A stretch of 64,000 nucleotides of DNA, from positions 4,774,001 through 4,838,000 of the forward strand of contig NZ_CP114039.1 of NCBI RefSeq assembly GCF_026965535.1, written 5' to 3'. Of the stretch, positions 1 to 8,945 are shown piece by piece. Position numbers and translations under genes: made by a program. The number at the start of each line of letters is the position of its first letter. The first letter of the stretch is position 1. The notes under the pieces were generated by a model. It did not search any database, was not told the DNA's origin, and saw only the letters and a program-made list of their open reading frames with translations. The stretch comes from Corallococcus sp. NCRR. GTDB lineage: Bacteria; Myxococcota; Myxococcia; Myxococcales; Myxococcaceae.

Positions 1-834
1 CATCAGCGCGGGTGGCAGCAGGTTCGCCATGGGCACCGCGGGGCCCCTCACGAAGAGGCGCGTGAGGTCCTCGCGGTCGATGGCGCTCTCCACCGCCTGG
101 CGGAAGTCCGCGGGCACCTTCCGGGGCGAGTACGCCAGATAGGTCGCGTACAGCGCTGCGCCCGTGAGGGTGTTGTCGTCGGGGGGCGTGCCCAACGCCA
201 CCTGCACCTGCCTCGCGGACCACAGCCGCGCGAGGCCCCGCTCATCCGTGGCGGTGAGCGCCAGCCGGTCCAGGTACGGACGGCCTTCGGGCCACGTGGC
301 CTGGGCCTCCAGCACGCCCCGGCCCGCGGCGCTGAACGGTCCCGACGCGGGCGACGGCGGTGCCGCGAGGGCAGGGTGGCACAGGGCGCGCTCCAGGTCG
401 GGCCACGGAAACGCCAGCGCCAGGTCCAGCGTGGCGCCCGAGGACGTCACCTGCCGGCCATCGCCGCGCAGCGGATACAGGAGCGCGCGGTACAGAGACT
501 GCGACTCCGCGGAGGACAGCCGCGTCCACGCGCGGGCCACGGCGGTCGCGCTGGCCGCGGAGGGCATCGTCACGCGCAGGGCCTGCGGTACGGGACGCGT
601 CATTTCGCGCGACAGCGTTGGGTGCACCTGTCCGCCGGGGTCCACGCGGCACACGGGGCGCGTCAGCAGGCCCAGCAGCGCGGCCTCCATCGGCGTGTCC
701 GCGAGCGCGGGCTCACCGATTTCAGGGGGCCCCGCGTGCGCCACCCGCAGCTCGCCGCCGTAGCGCGGACGGCTGGCCGCCAGTGCCGGAGTGGAGGACA
801 GCAGCACGAATCCCGCGAGGGCACCGCGCAGCAT
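1..834 (-). CDS. ABC transporter family-5 solute-binding protein, partial
   Basis: The frame stays open from an ATG at 834 to the window edge, so 278 N-terminal codons are visible and the C-terminus is missing. A short hydrophobic signal peptide (MLRGALAGFVLLSSTPALAA) is followed by RPRYGGELRVAH, the usual opening of mature peptide/nickel-type (SBP_bac_5) binding proteins. Further in, QAVESAIDREDLTRLFVRG and a PxxLLPPAL stretch match the conserved family segment where these proteins describe 'AIDR' and a proline-rich loop. A GGGAGG ribosome site lies 8 bases before the ATG. The family binds oligopeptides, nickel or similar ligands in the periplasm for an ABC importer, but the ligand cannot be told here and no permease gene is in view. 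Some myxobacterial members act outside transport. Family assignment is fairly sure; substrate unknown. Confidence 0.75.
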   Translation of the reverse strand, partial: MLRGALAGFVLLSSTPALAASRPRYGGELRVAHAGPPEIGEPALADTPMEAALLGLLTRPVCRVDPGGQVHPTLSREMTRPVPQALRVTMPSAASATAVARAWTRLSSAESQSLYRALLYPLRGDGRQVTSSGATLDLALAFPWPDLERALCHPALAAPPSPASGPFSAAGRGVLEAQATWPEGRPYLDRLALTATDERGLARLWSARQVQVALGTPPDDNTLTGAALYATYLAYSPRKVPADFRQAVESAIDREDLTRLFVRGPAVPMANLLPPALM

Positions 835-915
835 CGTGGTGCCCTCCCGTCCATATCGCGGTGCCGCCGCTGCGTCGCGGCGCACTGGTTGGAGCGGCGT
901 CCGGCTGGAACGCGA

Positions 916-1130
916 CGCCATCACCAGGACTTCGCTGCGCTTGTGAACCTTCATCACGGTGCATTCTTGCGCGGGAGGAACAGCTCGCTCGTGTCGCTGC
1001 CGCGTGAGGTCGCCCGCGACGTCTCGTGGCGCTTGAGCCTTCATCACGGTGCACCCTGGCGCAGGAGGAACAGCTCGCTCGTGCCGTCCGGCTTCCACGA
1101 ACCCACGAGGACTTCGCGGCGCTTGTCGCC
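916..1130. repeat. Degenerate direct repeats copying the 3' end of the FG-GAP gene
   Basis: Two copies of a roughly 47-bp sequence beginning CCTTCATCACGGTGCA and ending GAACAGCTCGCTCGTG lie at about 948-994 and 1038-1084. A second element, (G)AGGACTTCGC(G/T)GCGCTTG, occurs at about 922-940 and 1108-1127, with a worn version (GTCTCGTGGCGCTTG) near 1021-1035. The copy at 1038-1127 is the end of the FG-GAP/VCBS coding sequence, including its stop codon; the other lies beyond the stop. I read this as a decayed tandem duplication of the gene's 3' end. The 209 bases between the two genes hold nothing else I can recognise. Confidence 0.7.
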
Positions 1131-2396
1131 ATCCAGGTCCGCCGTCACCACGTACAGCGCCCGGCCCGGCGGGAGCGCTCCCTGCCACAGGGGCTCGTGC
1201 GCCATCGGCGCGTCGGAGCTCAACGACAGCACCCGCAGCGTGTCCGGCGAAGGCTGGAGCTGCGGTGACGTGGTGAGCAGCTCCGGCACCCCGTCCCCAT
1301 CCAGGTCTCCCAGCGCGCTGCCCGCGCCCAGCCCGGACACCTTCATCGGCGCGGACGTGGGGCGCGTGTAGAGCGACGCCGTGCTGTCCGCGTGCACGAA
1401 CAGCATGCGCGGGGCCGCGATGCTCGCCGTGCCGAAGGGCGCGGGCACCGTGAGGCTCCGTCCGTCCGCCAACCGGACCTCGGGCGCGAACACCGTCTGC
1501 CCCGGCACGAACGCCCCGCGCTCCGCCGTCCCCAGCGGCGCGGCGTCCAGCGTCCCCGTCGAACGCAGCGTCCCCTTCGCCTTGTCCAGCACCAGCACCT
1601 CGCCGCGCGCATACCGCGTGCTCCAGGCCGCCAATCGCGGCGGCCCCGTCAGCACCGCCAGCGCTCCGAAGGGCTCGCGCGTCGTCGCCGTGGCCGCCGC
1701 GCCCTCCAGCTCCCGCCGCGCGAGCACCCGCCCGTCCGCGCCGAACACCACCACCTCGTGCTCGGTGAGCGCGGCCACTTCATCGCGGCCATCGCCATCC
1801 AGGTCCCCCGCCGCCAGCGCGGCCAGCGGCGTCTCCAGCCTCGCGAACACCGCGCCCAGGAGGCGCACCGGCCGCCGCTCCCGCGGACCCGGGCCCGTCA
1901 CTCCCGAGGACGGCGTCCCCACCGCCGCCAGCGCGAGCACCGCGGCGTCGGCCTCCACGCCCTCGGCCACGGCGGCGGCGGGCTTCGGTGGACGCGTGGG
2001 CGTGCGGCCGGACCAGAAGTTCACCCACGTGCCCAGCACGTCACCGCGCGCCACCAGCTCGCCGCCCTCCACGTCCAGCGTGAGCCGCGCCAGCGAGCGG
2101 GCCCCCTGTTCGCGCGCGGCGGCCTCGGCGCGCTCGGGCGGCACGTCCAGCGCCACCGGCCCCAGGTTCATCGCGGACAGCCGCGCGGCGAGCAGCGTCC
2201 CGAAGGCCCGGCGCAACTCCGGGGAGCTTCCGGACAGGCAGAGGGCCACGGGCGCCTCCGCGGGCGCGCCGCGGATGGCGTCGGCCACGGCCAGGGCCAG
2301 CCGGGCGGAGGCAGGGGGCGCGCTGTCGTCCTGATCCGCATGGGCGGGCAGGGCGAGCGCGAGCGCGAGGACCAGCGAAAGGAGCGAGCGACTCAC
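1044..2396 (-). CDS. FG-GAP/VCBS repeat exported protein
   Basis: 450 residues with an N-terminal signal peptide (about residues 1-20, ending ALPAHA). Three copies of the calcium-binding FG-GAP/VCBS signature are visible: DLDGDGRDEV near residue 200, DLDGDGVPEL near 345 and DLDGDKRREV near 420. Such repeats form beta-propeller blades and bind calcium through the DxDGDG loop. The first 150 residues look like a separate domain reminiscent of lipoprotein/TolB-like N-terminal regions, but I do not recognise it. The GTG start overlaps the stop codon of the penicillin-binding protein gene by four bases (GTGA), so translation is probably coupled. A role in the envelope together with peptidoglycan synthesis is suggested only by that neighbour. 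Confidence 0.8.
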   Translation of the reverse strand: MSRSLLSLVLALALALPAHADQDDSAPPASARLALAVADAIRGAPAEAPVALCLSGSSPELRRAFGTLLAARLSAMNLGPVALDVPPERAEAAAREQGARSLARLTLDVEGGELVARGDVLGTWVNFWSGRTPTRPPKPAAAVAEGVEADAAVLALAAVGTPSSGVTGPGPRERRPVRLLGAVFARLETPLAALAAGDLDGDGRDEVAALTEHEVVVFGADGRVLARRELEGAAATATTREPFGALAVLTGPPRLAAWSTRYARGEVLVLDKAKGTLRSTGTLDAAPLGTAERGAFVPGQTVFAPEVRLADGRSLTVPAPFGTASIAAPRMLFVHADSTASLYTRPTSAPMKVSGLGAGSALGDLDGDGVPELLTTSPQLQPSPDTLRVLSLSSDAPMAHEPLWQGALPPGRALYVVTADLDGDKRREVLVGSWKPDGTSELFLLRQGAP

Positions 2397-5026
2397 AGCC
2401 CCCTTTTGCCACCTTCCTCCAGGAAGTAGTTGTCCGGCGTCACCTGTCCGGGCGGCGGGGCCTCGGCGGTGGGCTGGGTGCCCTCCAGGTAGGGCTCCAT
2501 CCGGCCCGGAACGGCGTTGCCGGCGAGCAGCCCGGTGACGGGGTCGATGCGCACCTGGGTGACGCCCGGCGGCACCTCGAAGTCGCGCGCGGGCAGGCCC
2601 TCCTCCGCCACCCGCATGAAGTTGAGCCAGATGGGCAGCGCGGCCCGGCCACCCGTCTCGCTGCTGCCCAGGGGCGTGTTGTCATCGAAGCCCACCCACG
2701 CGCTGGCCACCCAGTCCATGGTGTAGCCGTTGAACCACGTGTCCTTGGACTCGTTGGTGGTGCCCGTCTTGCCCGCGGCGGGCCGGTTCAGCTCCCGCAC
2801 CGCGCGCGCGCTGCCGTCCTCCACCACGCTGCGCATCAGCGACGTCGTGAGGTACGCCACCGCCGGGGGCAGCGTCTCCTCGAAGGCCGGCTGGTGCTCC
2901 TCCAGCACCGTGCCCTTCGCGTCGCGCACGCGCAAGAGCGTCAGCGGCTCCGCGTAGCGGCCGTTGGCCTGGAGCGTGGCGTACGCGTTGACGGCCTCCA
3001 GCATCGTCACCTCGCCGGTGCCCAGGGCCAGCGTGAGGTTCTCCGGCAGCGCGGAGCGGATGCCTGCCCGGCGCGCGAAGTCGATGGCGGTCGCGGGCGT
3101 AATCGACTCGATGAGCCGCACGGACACGGTGTTCTTCGATTTGCTCAGCGCCGTGCGCAGCGTCATGGGCCCCTCGAAGCGCCCGTCGAAGTTCTTGGGC
3201 CGCCACGTCTTGCCCGTGTACGGGTCGCGGATGGACTCCGGCGCGTCGTTCACCATGGAGAGCGGGGTGAAGCGGCCGCTGGCCAGCGCCGCGCCGTAGA
3301 TGAAGGGCTTGAACGACGAGCCCGGCTGCCGCTTCGCCTGCGTGGCACGGTTGAACGACGAGCGCTCCGCGTCATAGCCGCCCACCATGGCCACCACGTT
3401 GCGGTTGGCCGGGTTGATGACCACGAGTCCGCCCTGCACCACGGGCACCTGATCCAACGTGGCCTCCACGAAGGCCGGCGCCGGAGGGGCCTTGAGCACG
3501 CGCACGAACACCAATTCCCCGGGCGTGAACACGTCCGAGATGTTCTTGGGAGCGCTCTTCTTCTTCTGCCGCGCCCAGGTGACGGAGTCGAAGGACACCT
3601 CCGCGGTGCGGCCCACCAGGTCCACGCGCGCCACGTTGCGCTTCGCGTCCACCTCCGTGACATAGCCGGTGAGGCGCAGCCCCTCCTCCATCGGCTTGAG
3701 GAGGACCTGGCCCACGCGCTCGCGCTCCGGCGACCGGGCCTCCTCTTCCTCCGAGTCCGTGTCCGCAGCCAGCGCGGCGGGCTGCTGCTCCTCGGCGCCC
3801 TCGACCTCCTGCGCGGTGGGCGCCTTCGCCGGGGCCGCGGCGGCGAGCGGCTGGGCCAGCGGCGCCAGGTCCGCGACATAGCCCTGGTCCTTCTGGCGGC
3901 GGCCGGCCTCGTCGATGCGCTGGACGATGAGCTCGCGGTAGCGCTTCCACTGCGCCTCCTCCAGCTTGCCCTGTGCGCCCCGGTAGCCCTGGCGCCGGTC
4001 CACGGCCTCCAGGCCGTCACGCACGGCCTGCTCGGCGGTGGCCTGGAGCTTGGGCACGAGCGCGATGTCCACGCGCAGGCCGCCCTCCATCACCGTCTTC
4101 TCTCCGTAGCGTTCAATCAGCGTGCGGCGGATCTCCTCCGCGTAGAAGGCGCCCGCGCTGACCGTCTTGCGCGGCGCGAGCACGATGGGCTTGTCCTTCT
4201 CCGCGTCCACCACCGCGCGCGGCACGAAGCCCTGGCCCGCCATCTGCTCCAGCACGTAGCGCTGGCGCGCCTTGGCGCGGGTGATGTTCGCCACCGGGTT
4301 GATGCGGTGGGGGGACTGCACGGTGCCCGCGAGCACGGCGGCCTCGCCCACGGTCAGGTCCTTGGCGTGCTTGCCAAAGTAGTAGAGCGCCGCCTCCTCC
4401 AGCCCGTAGCGGCGCTGCCCGAAGTACACGCCGTTGATGTAGAGGCTGAGGATCTGGTCCTTCGTGAGCGCCTGCTCCAGGCGCGGGGTGAGGATCCACT
4501 CGCGGATCTTCCGGCCCAGGCTGCGCTCGGGCGTGAGCAGCATGTTCTTCACGACCTGCTGCGTGAGCGTGGACGCGCCGGACTTGCGGCTGCCGGGGAT
4601 GAGGTTCTTCACGCCCGCGCGCAGGATGCCGAAGGGGTCCAGGCCCTCGTGCTTGTAGAAGTCCGCGTCCTCGGCGGCGAGGAACGCGTTGCGCACGTGC
4701 GGGGGCAGGTCCTCCATGCGCACGAGCGTGCGGCGCTCCAGCGCGTACTCCGCGCAGAGCGAGCCGTCCGCGCACGTCACCTTCGTCACCTGCGGCGGCT
4801 GGTAGTTGCGCAGCGACTCCACGGAGGGGAGGTCGCGGCTGAAGTAGACGTACGTGCCCACGCACACGCCGATGAGGAGCACCAGCCCGACGGCGCCCAG
4901 CACCAGCAGCCGCTTCGTCCAGCGCCACAGCGCGGCGCCGAAGCCGCCCTTCCTGGGCGGCGGGGCTCCGGTCGGGGCCGGGGGGAGGGGCTCGGGAGAG
5001 GGAGGCATCGGTCGGGCCGGAGTCAT
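2393..5026 (-). CDS. mrcA: Class A penicillin-binding protein 1A (transglycosylase/transpeptidase)
   Basis: 877 residues. A proline-rich cytoplasmic tail is followed by one membrane helix (about 38-61). The GT51 glycosyltransferase domain shows AAEDADFYKHEG with the catalytic Glu near 119 and GASTLTQQ at 150-157. A long charged insert (about 345-520) separates it from the transpeptidase domain, where SSFK (nucleophile Ser near 569), SKN (near 626) and KTGTT (near 752) are all present. The enzyme polymerises lipid II into glycan strands and cross-links the stem peptides at the outer face of the inner membrane. The gene overlaps the FG-GAP gene by four bases. The ATG at 5026 has only a weak ribosome site; a second in-frame ATG at 5008 would shorten the tail by six residues. 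Family is certain; the mrcA/ponA name follows family usage. Confidence 0.93.
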   Translation of the reverse strand: MTPARPMPPSPEPLPPAPTGAPPPRKGGFGAALWRWTKRLLVLGAVGLVLLIGVCVGTYVYFSRDLPSVESLRNYQPPQVTKVTCADGSLCAEYALERRTLVRMEDLPPHVRNAFLAAEDADFYKHEGLDPFGILRAGVKNLIPGSRKSGASTLTQQVVKNMLLTPERSLGRKIREWILTPRLEQALTKDQILSLYINGVYFGQRRYGLEEAALYYFGKHAKDLTVGEAAVLAGTVQSPHRINPVANITRAKARQRYVLEQMAGQGFVPRAVVDAEKDKPIVLAPRKTVSAGAFYAEEIRRTLIERYGEKTVMEGGLRVDIALVPKLQATAEQAVRDGLEAVDRRQGYRGAQGKLEEAQWKRYRELIVQRIDEAGRRQKDQGYVADLAPLAQPLAAAAPAKAPTAQEVEGAEEQQPAALAADTDSEEEEARSPERERVGQVLLKPMEEGLRLTGYVTEVDAKRNVARVDLVGRTAEVSFDSVTWARQKKKSAPKNISDVFTPGELVFVRVLKAPPAPAFVEATLDQVPVVQGGLVVINPANRNVVAMVGGYDAERSSFNRATQAKRQPGSSFKPFIYGAALASGRFTPLSMVNDAPESIRDPYTGKTWRPKNFDGRFEGPMTLRTALSKSKNTVSVRLIESITPATAIDFARRAGIRSALPENLTLALGTGEVTMLEAVNAYATLQANGRYAEPLTLLRVRDAKGTVLEEHQPAFEETLPPAVAYLTTSLMRSVVEDGSARAVRELNRPAAGKTGTTNESKDTWFNGYTMDWVASAWVGFDDNTPLGSSETGGRAALPIWLNFMRVAEEGLPARDFEVPPGVTQVRIDPVTGLLAGNAVPGRMEPYLEGTQPTAEAPPPGQVTPDNYFLEEGGKRGL

Positions 5027-5100
5027 GACGCTCGTGAAGGCAGGATGAAGGATTGGAGGTTAGACCGGGGGGCGGGCGGGGTGAACCCGTCCGGGCCATC

Positions 5101-5116
5101 CCCCCGGAAACGGGGG
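5101..5116 (-). terminator. Hairpin after the TPR gene
   Basis: Perfect 6-bp G+C stem (CCCCCG / CGGGGG) with a four-base loop, 21 bases past the stop of the minus-strand TPR gene. No T-run follows, so it may be a weak terminator or an mRNA 3'-end stabiliser. Confidence 0.45.
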
Positions 5117-5136
5117 CTGTTTCCTGGCTGCCCGCC

Positions 5137-6201
5137 CTACGGCGCGGCGGGCGGGAGCGGCTCCGGCGTGACAGGACCCGCCGGGTCGGCCCGGGCCACG
5201 CGGCCCACCCGCTCCGCGTTGACGCGGGCCTGGACGTAGCGGGGCGACAGCCGGGTGGCGGCGGCGTAGGCGGCGCGGGCCTCCTCCAGCCGGCCCAGGC
5301 GCTCGCAAGCGACGCCCAGGTTGTTCTGCACGTAGGCCACGTGCGGCAGGAGGCTGGCGGCCTGGGTGAGGATCTCCACGGCGCGCGCGTTGTCGTTGGC
5401 GCGCAGGTAGGCGAAGCCCAGGTTGTTGAGCGCGTGGCCGTGCTCGGGGTCCAGGTGTACCGCCTGCTGGAAGCGCAGGATGGCGGAGGTGAGCTCCTGG
5501 GCGCCCAGGTGCGCGCGGCCGAGCACCTGGTACACCTCCGGGTCCTCCGGGTCGCGCAAGAGCGCCTCCTCGCCCACGCGGACGGCGTCCGGGAAGCGCC
5601 CTTCCGACACCAGCAGCCGCGCCTGCTGCACCAGCGCCCCCGCGTCATGGGGCTCCGCCTGCCCCAGCCGGGCGTACGCGCCGATGGCGAGCCGCGTGTC
5701 CCCGGCCAGCCGGGCCGTGCGTGCCAGCTGCGCCAGGGCGTCCGTGGCGCCCGGGTCGTCGTGCAGCGCGCGGCGCAGCTCCGTCACGGCGCCGGACAGG
5801 TCCCCCAGCTCGCGTAGGCCCTGGGCGCGGGCCACGTGGTCCACCCGGCGGGCGTGCGTGTGCGGCAGCGCCAGGGCGTCACCGGGGACGGGGGCGTCGG
5901 TGGGAGCCTCCATCGGGGCGGCCTCGTCCACGAGGAGTGGGGCGGCCATCAGCGAGGGCTCCAGGACCGTGACGGCCAGGGGCAGGGTGGGAGCGGCGGC
6001 GACAGGGCCCTGGCCCGCGCGGGCCTCCAGGGCGTGCGAGAGCCAGGGCTTGAGCAGGCGGGGCAGGGGCACGTCCTCCCACGCGGCGAGCCCCAGGGCG
6101 GCGAGCGCGGCGGGGATGAGGGCCTTGCGAAGCGCGGGCGGCACGGTGAAGCGCCGGGAGGAGGCGGGGCGACGGGACCGGGTGCGCGTCTTCGGGTTCA
6201 T
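5137..6201 (-). CDS. TPR repeat membrane-anchored protein
   Basis: About 354 residues from ATG 6201. That start is preferred over one 30 bases upstream because GAGGG sits about 8 bases before it. The N-terminus is very basic (MNPKTRTRSRRPASSRR) and is followed by a hydrophobic stretch (LIPAALAALGLAAW) that could anchor the protein. From about residue 125 onward there are successive tetratricopeptide repeats, e.g. ARAQGLRELGDLSGAVTELR, VYQVLGRAHLGAQELTSAIL, ALNNLGFAYLRANDNARAVE and YVQNNLGVACERLGRLEEAR. TPR arrays are protein-binding scaffolds; partners are not evident. It lies just upstream of, and in the same direction as, the penicillin-binding protein gene (110-base gap with a hairpin), so it may be a separate transcript. 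Confidence 0.8.
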   Translation of the reverse strand: MNPKTRTRSRRPASSRRFTVPPALRKALIPAALAALGLAAWEDVPLPRLLKPWLSHALEARAGQGPVAAAPTLPLAVTVLEPSLMAAPLLVDEAAPMEAPTDAPVPGDALALPHTHARRVDHVARAQGLRELGDLSGAVTELRRALHDDPGATDALAQLARTARLAGDTRLAIGAYARLGQAEPHDAGALVQQARLLVSEGRFPDAVRVGEEALLRDPEDPEVYQVLGRAHLGAQELTSAILRFQQAVHLDPEHGHALNNLGFAYLRANDNARAVEILTQAASLLPHVAYVQNNLGVACERLGRLEEARAAYAAATRLSPRYVQARVNAERVGRVARADPAGPVTPEPLPPAAP

Positions 6202-6332
6202 GGCCACCCTCTGTTGCGACCGGTGTGCCAACGGATTTTCCCTCTGGGAGGCGGCGGGTGTGTCCCTGGGGCCACAGGCGCGAGGGGAAAAGCGTGGCAG
6301 GGGCGTGGGCCGCGTGCGACGGTCCGCGGCGC

Positions 6333-7103
6333 ATGCGAATCGCGACCTGGAACGTGAACTCGGTGAGGGCTCGGCAGCAGCGGTTGGTCAACTGGCTGAA
6401 GAGCGCCCAGCCAGACGTGCTGTGCCTGCAGGAGCTCAAGTGCACCGACGCGGACTTCCCCTTCGACGCGGTGAAGGAGGCGGGCTACTTCGCCGCGGTG
6501 CACGGGCAGAAGACGTACAACGGCGTGGCCATCCTGGCGAAGACGGAGCCCACGGACGTCATCCGGGGTCTGTCGGACGGGGTGGATGACACGCACGCGC
6601 GCTTCATCAGCGCGACGGTGAACGGCATCCGCGTGGTGAGCGCGTACGCGCCCAACGGGCAGCAGGTGGACTCGCCCGCGTATGTGTACAAGCTGGAGTG
6701 GTACCGGCGGCTGCGCAACTACCTGGACACGCGCCACAAGCCGGACGATCTGGTGGTGATGGGCGGGGACTGGAACATCGCGCCGGACCCCATCGACGTG
6801 TACGACGTGGCGCAGTGGGAAGGGCAGACGCTCTTCACGTTGCGCGAGCGGGATGCGCTCCAGCAGGTGTGTGCGTTTGGCCTGACGGACGCGTTCCGCA
6901 AGCTGCACCCGGACGTGCAGAAGTTCTCCTGGTGGGACTACCGGATGCTGATGTTCCCCAAGAACAAGGGCGTGCGAATCGACCACCTGTTCCTCACGGC
7001 GCCGCTGGTGCCCCGGCTCACGGCCTGTGACGTGGACCGCGAGGAGCGCAAGGGACAGCAGCCGTCGGACCACGCGCCGGTGTGGCTGGAGTTGAAGGAC
7101 TGA
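6333..7103 (+). CDS. xth: Exodeoxyribonuclease III
   Basis: 256 residues starting MRIATWNVNSVRAR; a longer reading frame upstream has no family resemblance. The EEP-superfamily landmarks are in order: WNVNS (6-10), LQELK with metal-binding Glu34, NGVAIL, a Tyr in the VVSAYAPNG region, GGDWNIAPDPIDVYD, and the terminal SDHAPVWLEL containing the catalytic Asp-His. Length is normal for the family. The enzyme nicks DNA at abasic sites and removes 3'-blocking groups in base-excision repair. The thrC gene begins 15 bases downstream in the same direction. This is the divergent partner of the minus-strand TPR gene, with a 131-base shared upstream region. Confidence 0.95.
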   Translation: MRIATWNVNSVRARQQRLVNWLKSAQPDVLCLQELKCTDADFPFDAVKEAGYFAAVHGQKTYNGVAILAKTEPTDVIRGLSDGVDDTHARFISATVNGIRVVSAYAPNGQQVDSPAYVYKLEWYRRLRNYLDTRHKPDDLVVMGGDWNIAPDPIDVYDVAQWEGQTLFTLRERDALQQVCAFGLTDAFRKLHPDVQKFSWWDYRMLMFPKNKGVRIDHLFLTAPLVPRLTACDVDREERKGQQPSDHAPVWLELKD

Positions 7104-7117
7104 GTAGAGTCGGAGGC

Positions 7118-8290
7118 ATGTCCGTCCTCCGACTTGAATGCACGAAGTGCGACCAGACGTATGCGCCGGGCAAGGTGTGGAACCTGTGCACGGCGTGTCA
7201 GGCGCCGCTGTTCGCCCGCTACGACCTGGAGCGCGCGGCGAAGACGCTGCGCAAGGAAGCGCTGCCTGGACGTGAGCGCTCCATGTGGCGCTACCACGAG
7301 GTGCTGCCGGTGGACGACCCGGCGCAGCGCCTGTCGTTGGGCGAAGGTTTCACGCCGCTGCTCCCCGCGCCCCGGCTGGGTTCATGGCTGGGATTGCAGC
7401 GGGTCTGGGTGAAGGACGAGAGCGGCAACCCGACGGGCTCCTTCAAGGCACGCGGCCTGTCCGCCGCGGTGTCCATGGCGAAGGTGCTGGGCGCGAAGGC
7501 GGTGTGTCTGCCCTCCGCGGGCAACGCGGGCAGCGCGCTGGCGGCGTACGCGGCGCGAGGCGGGCTGGAGGCGCACGTCTTCGTGCCGAAGGACATCGCG
7601 TCGCTGTTCCTGATGGAGACGCGGGCGTACGGCGCGCACGTGGAGACGGTGGACGGGCTCATCTCCGACGCGGGCCGGGTGTGCGCGGGGTTGGCGAAGG
7701 AGCATGGCTGGTACGAGTGCGCCACGCTGAAAGAGCCCTACCGGGTCGAGGGCAAGAAGACGATGGGCTACGAGCTGGCGGAGCAGCTCGGGTGGACGCT
7801 GCCGGACGTCATCCTGTACCCGACGGGCGGGGGCACGGGGCTCATCGGGATGTGGAAGGCCTTCGACGAGATGGAGGCGATGGGGCTGATTGATTCGAAG
7901 CGGCCTCGGATGGTGGCGGTGCAGGCGGAAGGCTGCGCGCCCATCGTGAAGGCGCACGCGGAAGGCAAGCCGGACGCGCCCATGTGGCAGGGCGCGACGA
8001 CGCATGCGCACGGCCTGCGGGTGCCGAAGGCCTTGGGCGACTTCCTCATCCTGCGCGCGGTGAAGGCCAGCCACGGCACGGCGGTGTCTGTGACGGAGGA
8101 GGAGATCGTCCAGGGCACGAAGGACGCAGCCGCTGCGGAAGGGCTGTTCATGGCGCCGGAAGGTGGCGCGTGCGTGGCGGCGCTCAAGAAGCTTCAGGCC
8201 GCCGGGGACGTGAAGCCGGAGGAGACGGTGGTCGTGTTCAACACGGGCACGGGCTTCAAGTACGTGGAGAACATGGCGCCTCTGTGGTGA
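7118..8290 (+). CDS. thrC: Threonine synthase
   Basis: 390 residues. The start MSVLRLECTKC is chosen because a zinc-ribbon-like N-terminus (C8-x2-C11, C24-x2-C27) is typical of this threonine synthase branch; GGAGG lies unusually close (one base before the ATG). SGNPTGSFKARG carries the pyridoxal-phosphate lysine (about K110), SAGNAGSALAAYAARGG is the phosphate/substrate loop, and YPTGGGTGLIGMWKAF is the PLP-phosphate glycine loop. The enzyme converts O-phospho-homoserine to threonine. The stop codon overlaps the GTG start of the toxin-like lipoprotein gene by three bases (GTGA), an unusual link between housekeeping and antagonism genes. Confidence 0.93.
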   Translation: MSVLRLECTKCDQTYAPGKVWNLCTACQAPLFARYDLERAAKTLRKEALPGRERSMWRYHEVLPVDDPAQRLSLGEGFTPLLPAPRLGSWLGLQRVWVKDESGNPTGSFKARGLSAAVSMAKVLGAKAVCLPSAGNAGSALAAYAARGGLEAHVFVPKDIASLFLMETRAYGAHVETVDGLISDAGRVCAGLAKEHGWYECATLKEPYRVEGKKTMGYELAEQLGWTLPDVILYPTGGGTGLIGMWKAFDEMEAMGLIDSKRPRMVAVQAEGCAPIVKAHAEGKPDAPMWQGATTHAHGLRVPKALGDFLILRAVKASHGTAVSVTEEEIVQGTKDAAAAEGLFMAPEGGACVAALKKLQAAGDVKPEETVVVFNTGTGFKYVENMAPLW

Positions 8291-8931
8291 GGCTCTTCGC
8301 GATTGTTTTGTGCGTATGGCTGGCAGGTTGCGCGTCCGCGCCCCTGCCCGCGTTGGAGGACTGGGGCACAGCGGAGGACGACGCCTGCGGAGGGCATGAC
8401 CGGTGCGTGGCACTGGTCTGTGCCGACGACCTCTGTGGCCTCTATCGCTGCGAGGACACCGGGGGGTTGCTGGCACGGGGAGGCATCCGGCCTCCCGTGT
8501 CATCAGCGGCACCCGGTTCTGGTCCCCGGCGCAACTGGGGCAGCGCTCAGTCTCTCCCGGGTGACCGCGACGCCATCTTCGTCATCCGTTGGTACAACCA
8601 TCCCGCGCCTGCTCCGCCTCCCGATGGCAGGAAGCCCTCCGGCTCGGGATGGGTGAAGCATCACCTCTACTCCCAAGAGGAACGGCTCGCCGAGTTCTTC
8701 TGGTGGCGGGGAAGAATCAATGTGCATGACTTCACGATGGTCATTCCTCGTGCGGAGCACGTGCGAATCCATGGGCCGGGAGGACGTGGTGGGCCCTGGA
8801 ATCAGGCGTGGCGTGACTTCTCTCGCAAGAACTCGAATGCGACTCCGAAGGAGATCCAGGACCCACTGGCTCGGATGATCGTTGACTTCAACATCATGGG
8901 TCCCATTGTTTCCTACTATCAGCTTCGCTAG
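8287..8931 (+). CDS. SitA6-type polymorphic toxin lipoprotein (TIGR02269-like)
   Basis: 214 residues from GTG 8287. VRLFAIVLCVWLAGC is a lipoprotein signal with lipobox LAGC (Cys15). A short Cys-rich region (CGGHDRCVALVCADDLCGLYRC) is characteristic of the Myxococcus paralogous lipoprotein family TIGR02269, which includes SitA toxins passed between kin cells by outer-membrane exchange. The C-terminal ~90 residues contain KHHLYSQ, a W/F-rich stretch, INVHDFTMVIP and EHVRIHG, a spacing that resembles HNH/endonuclease-VII-type nucleases (DUF2380-like). I infer a nuclease toxin; this is not proven. The next gene, 14 bases on, is the matching double-CXXCG immunity protein. Codon use is visibly less G+C-biased than neighbours, consistent with horizontal spread. 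Confidence 0.75.
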   Translation: MRLFAIVLCVWLAGCASAPLPALEDWGTAEDDACGGHDRCVALVCADDLCGLYRCEDTGGLLARGGIRPPVSSAAPGSGPRRNWGSAQSLPGDRDAIFVIRWYNHPAPAPPPDGRKPSGSGWVKHHLYSQEERLAEFFWWRGRINVHDFTMVIPRAEHVRIHGPGGRGGPWNQAWRDFSRKNSNATPKEIQDPLARMIVDFNIMGPIVSYYQLR

Positions 8932-8945
8932 TCGCCGGAGGAGCC

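Noticed and set aside
2894-5239. Long plus-strand open frame opposite the penicillin-binding protein
   Set aside because: Arg/His/Leu/Val-rich low-complexity translation with no family likeness; a by-product of G+C-rich third positions on the coding strand.
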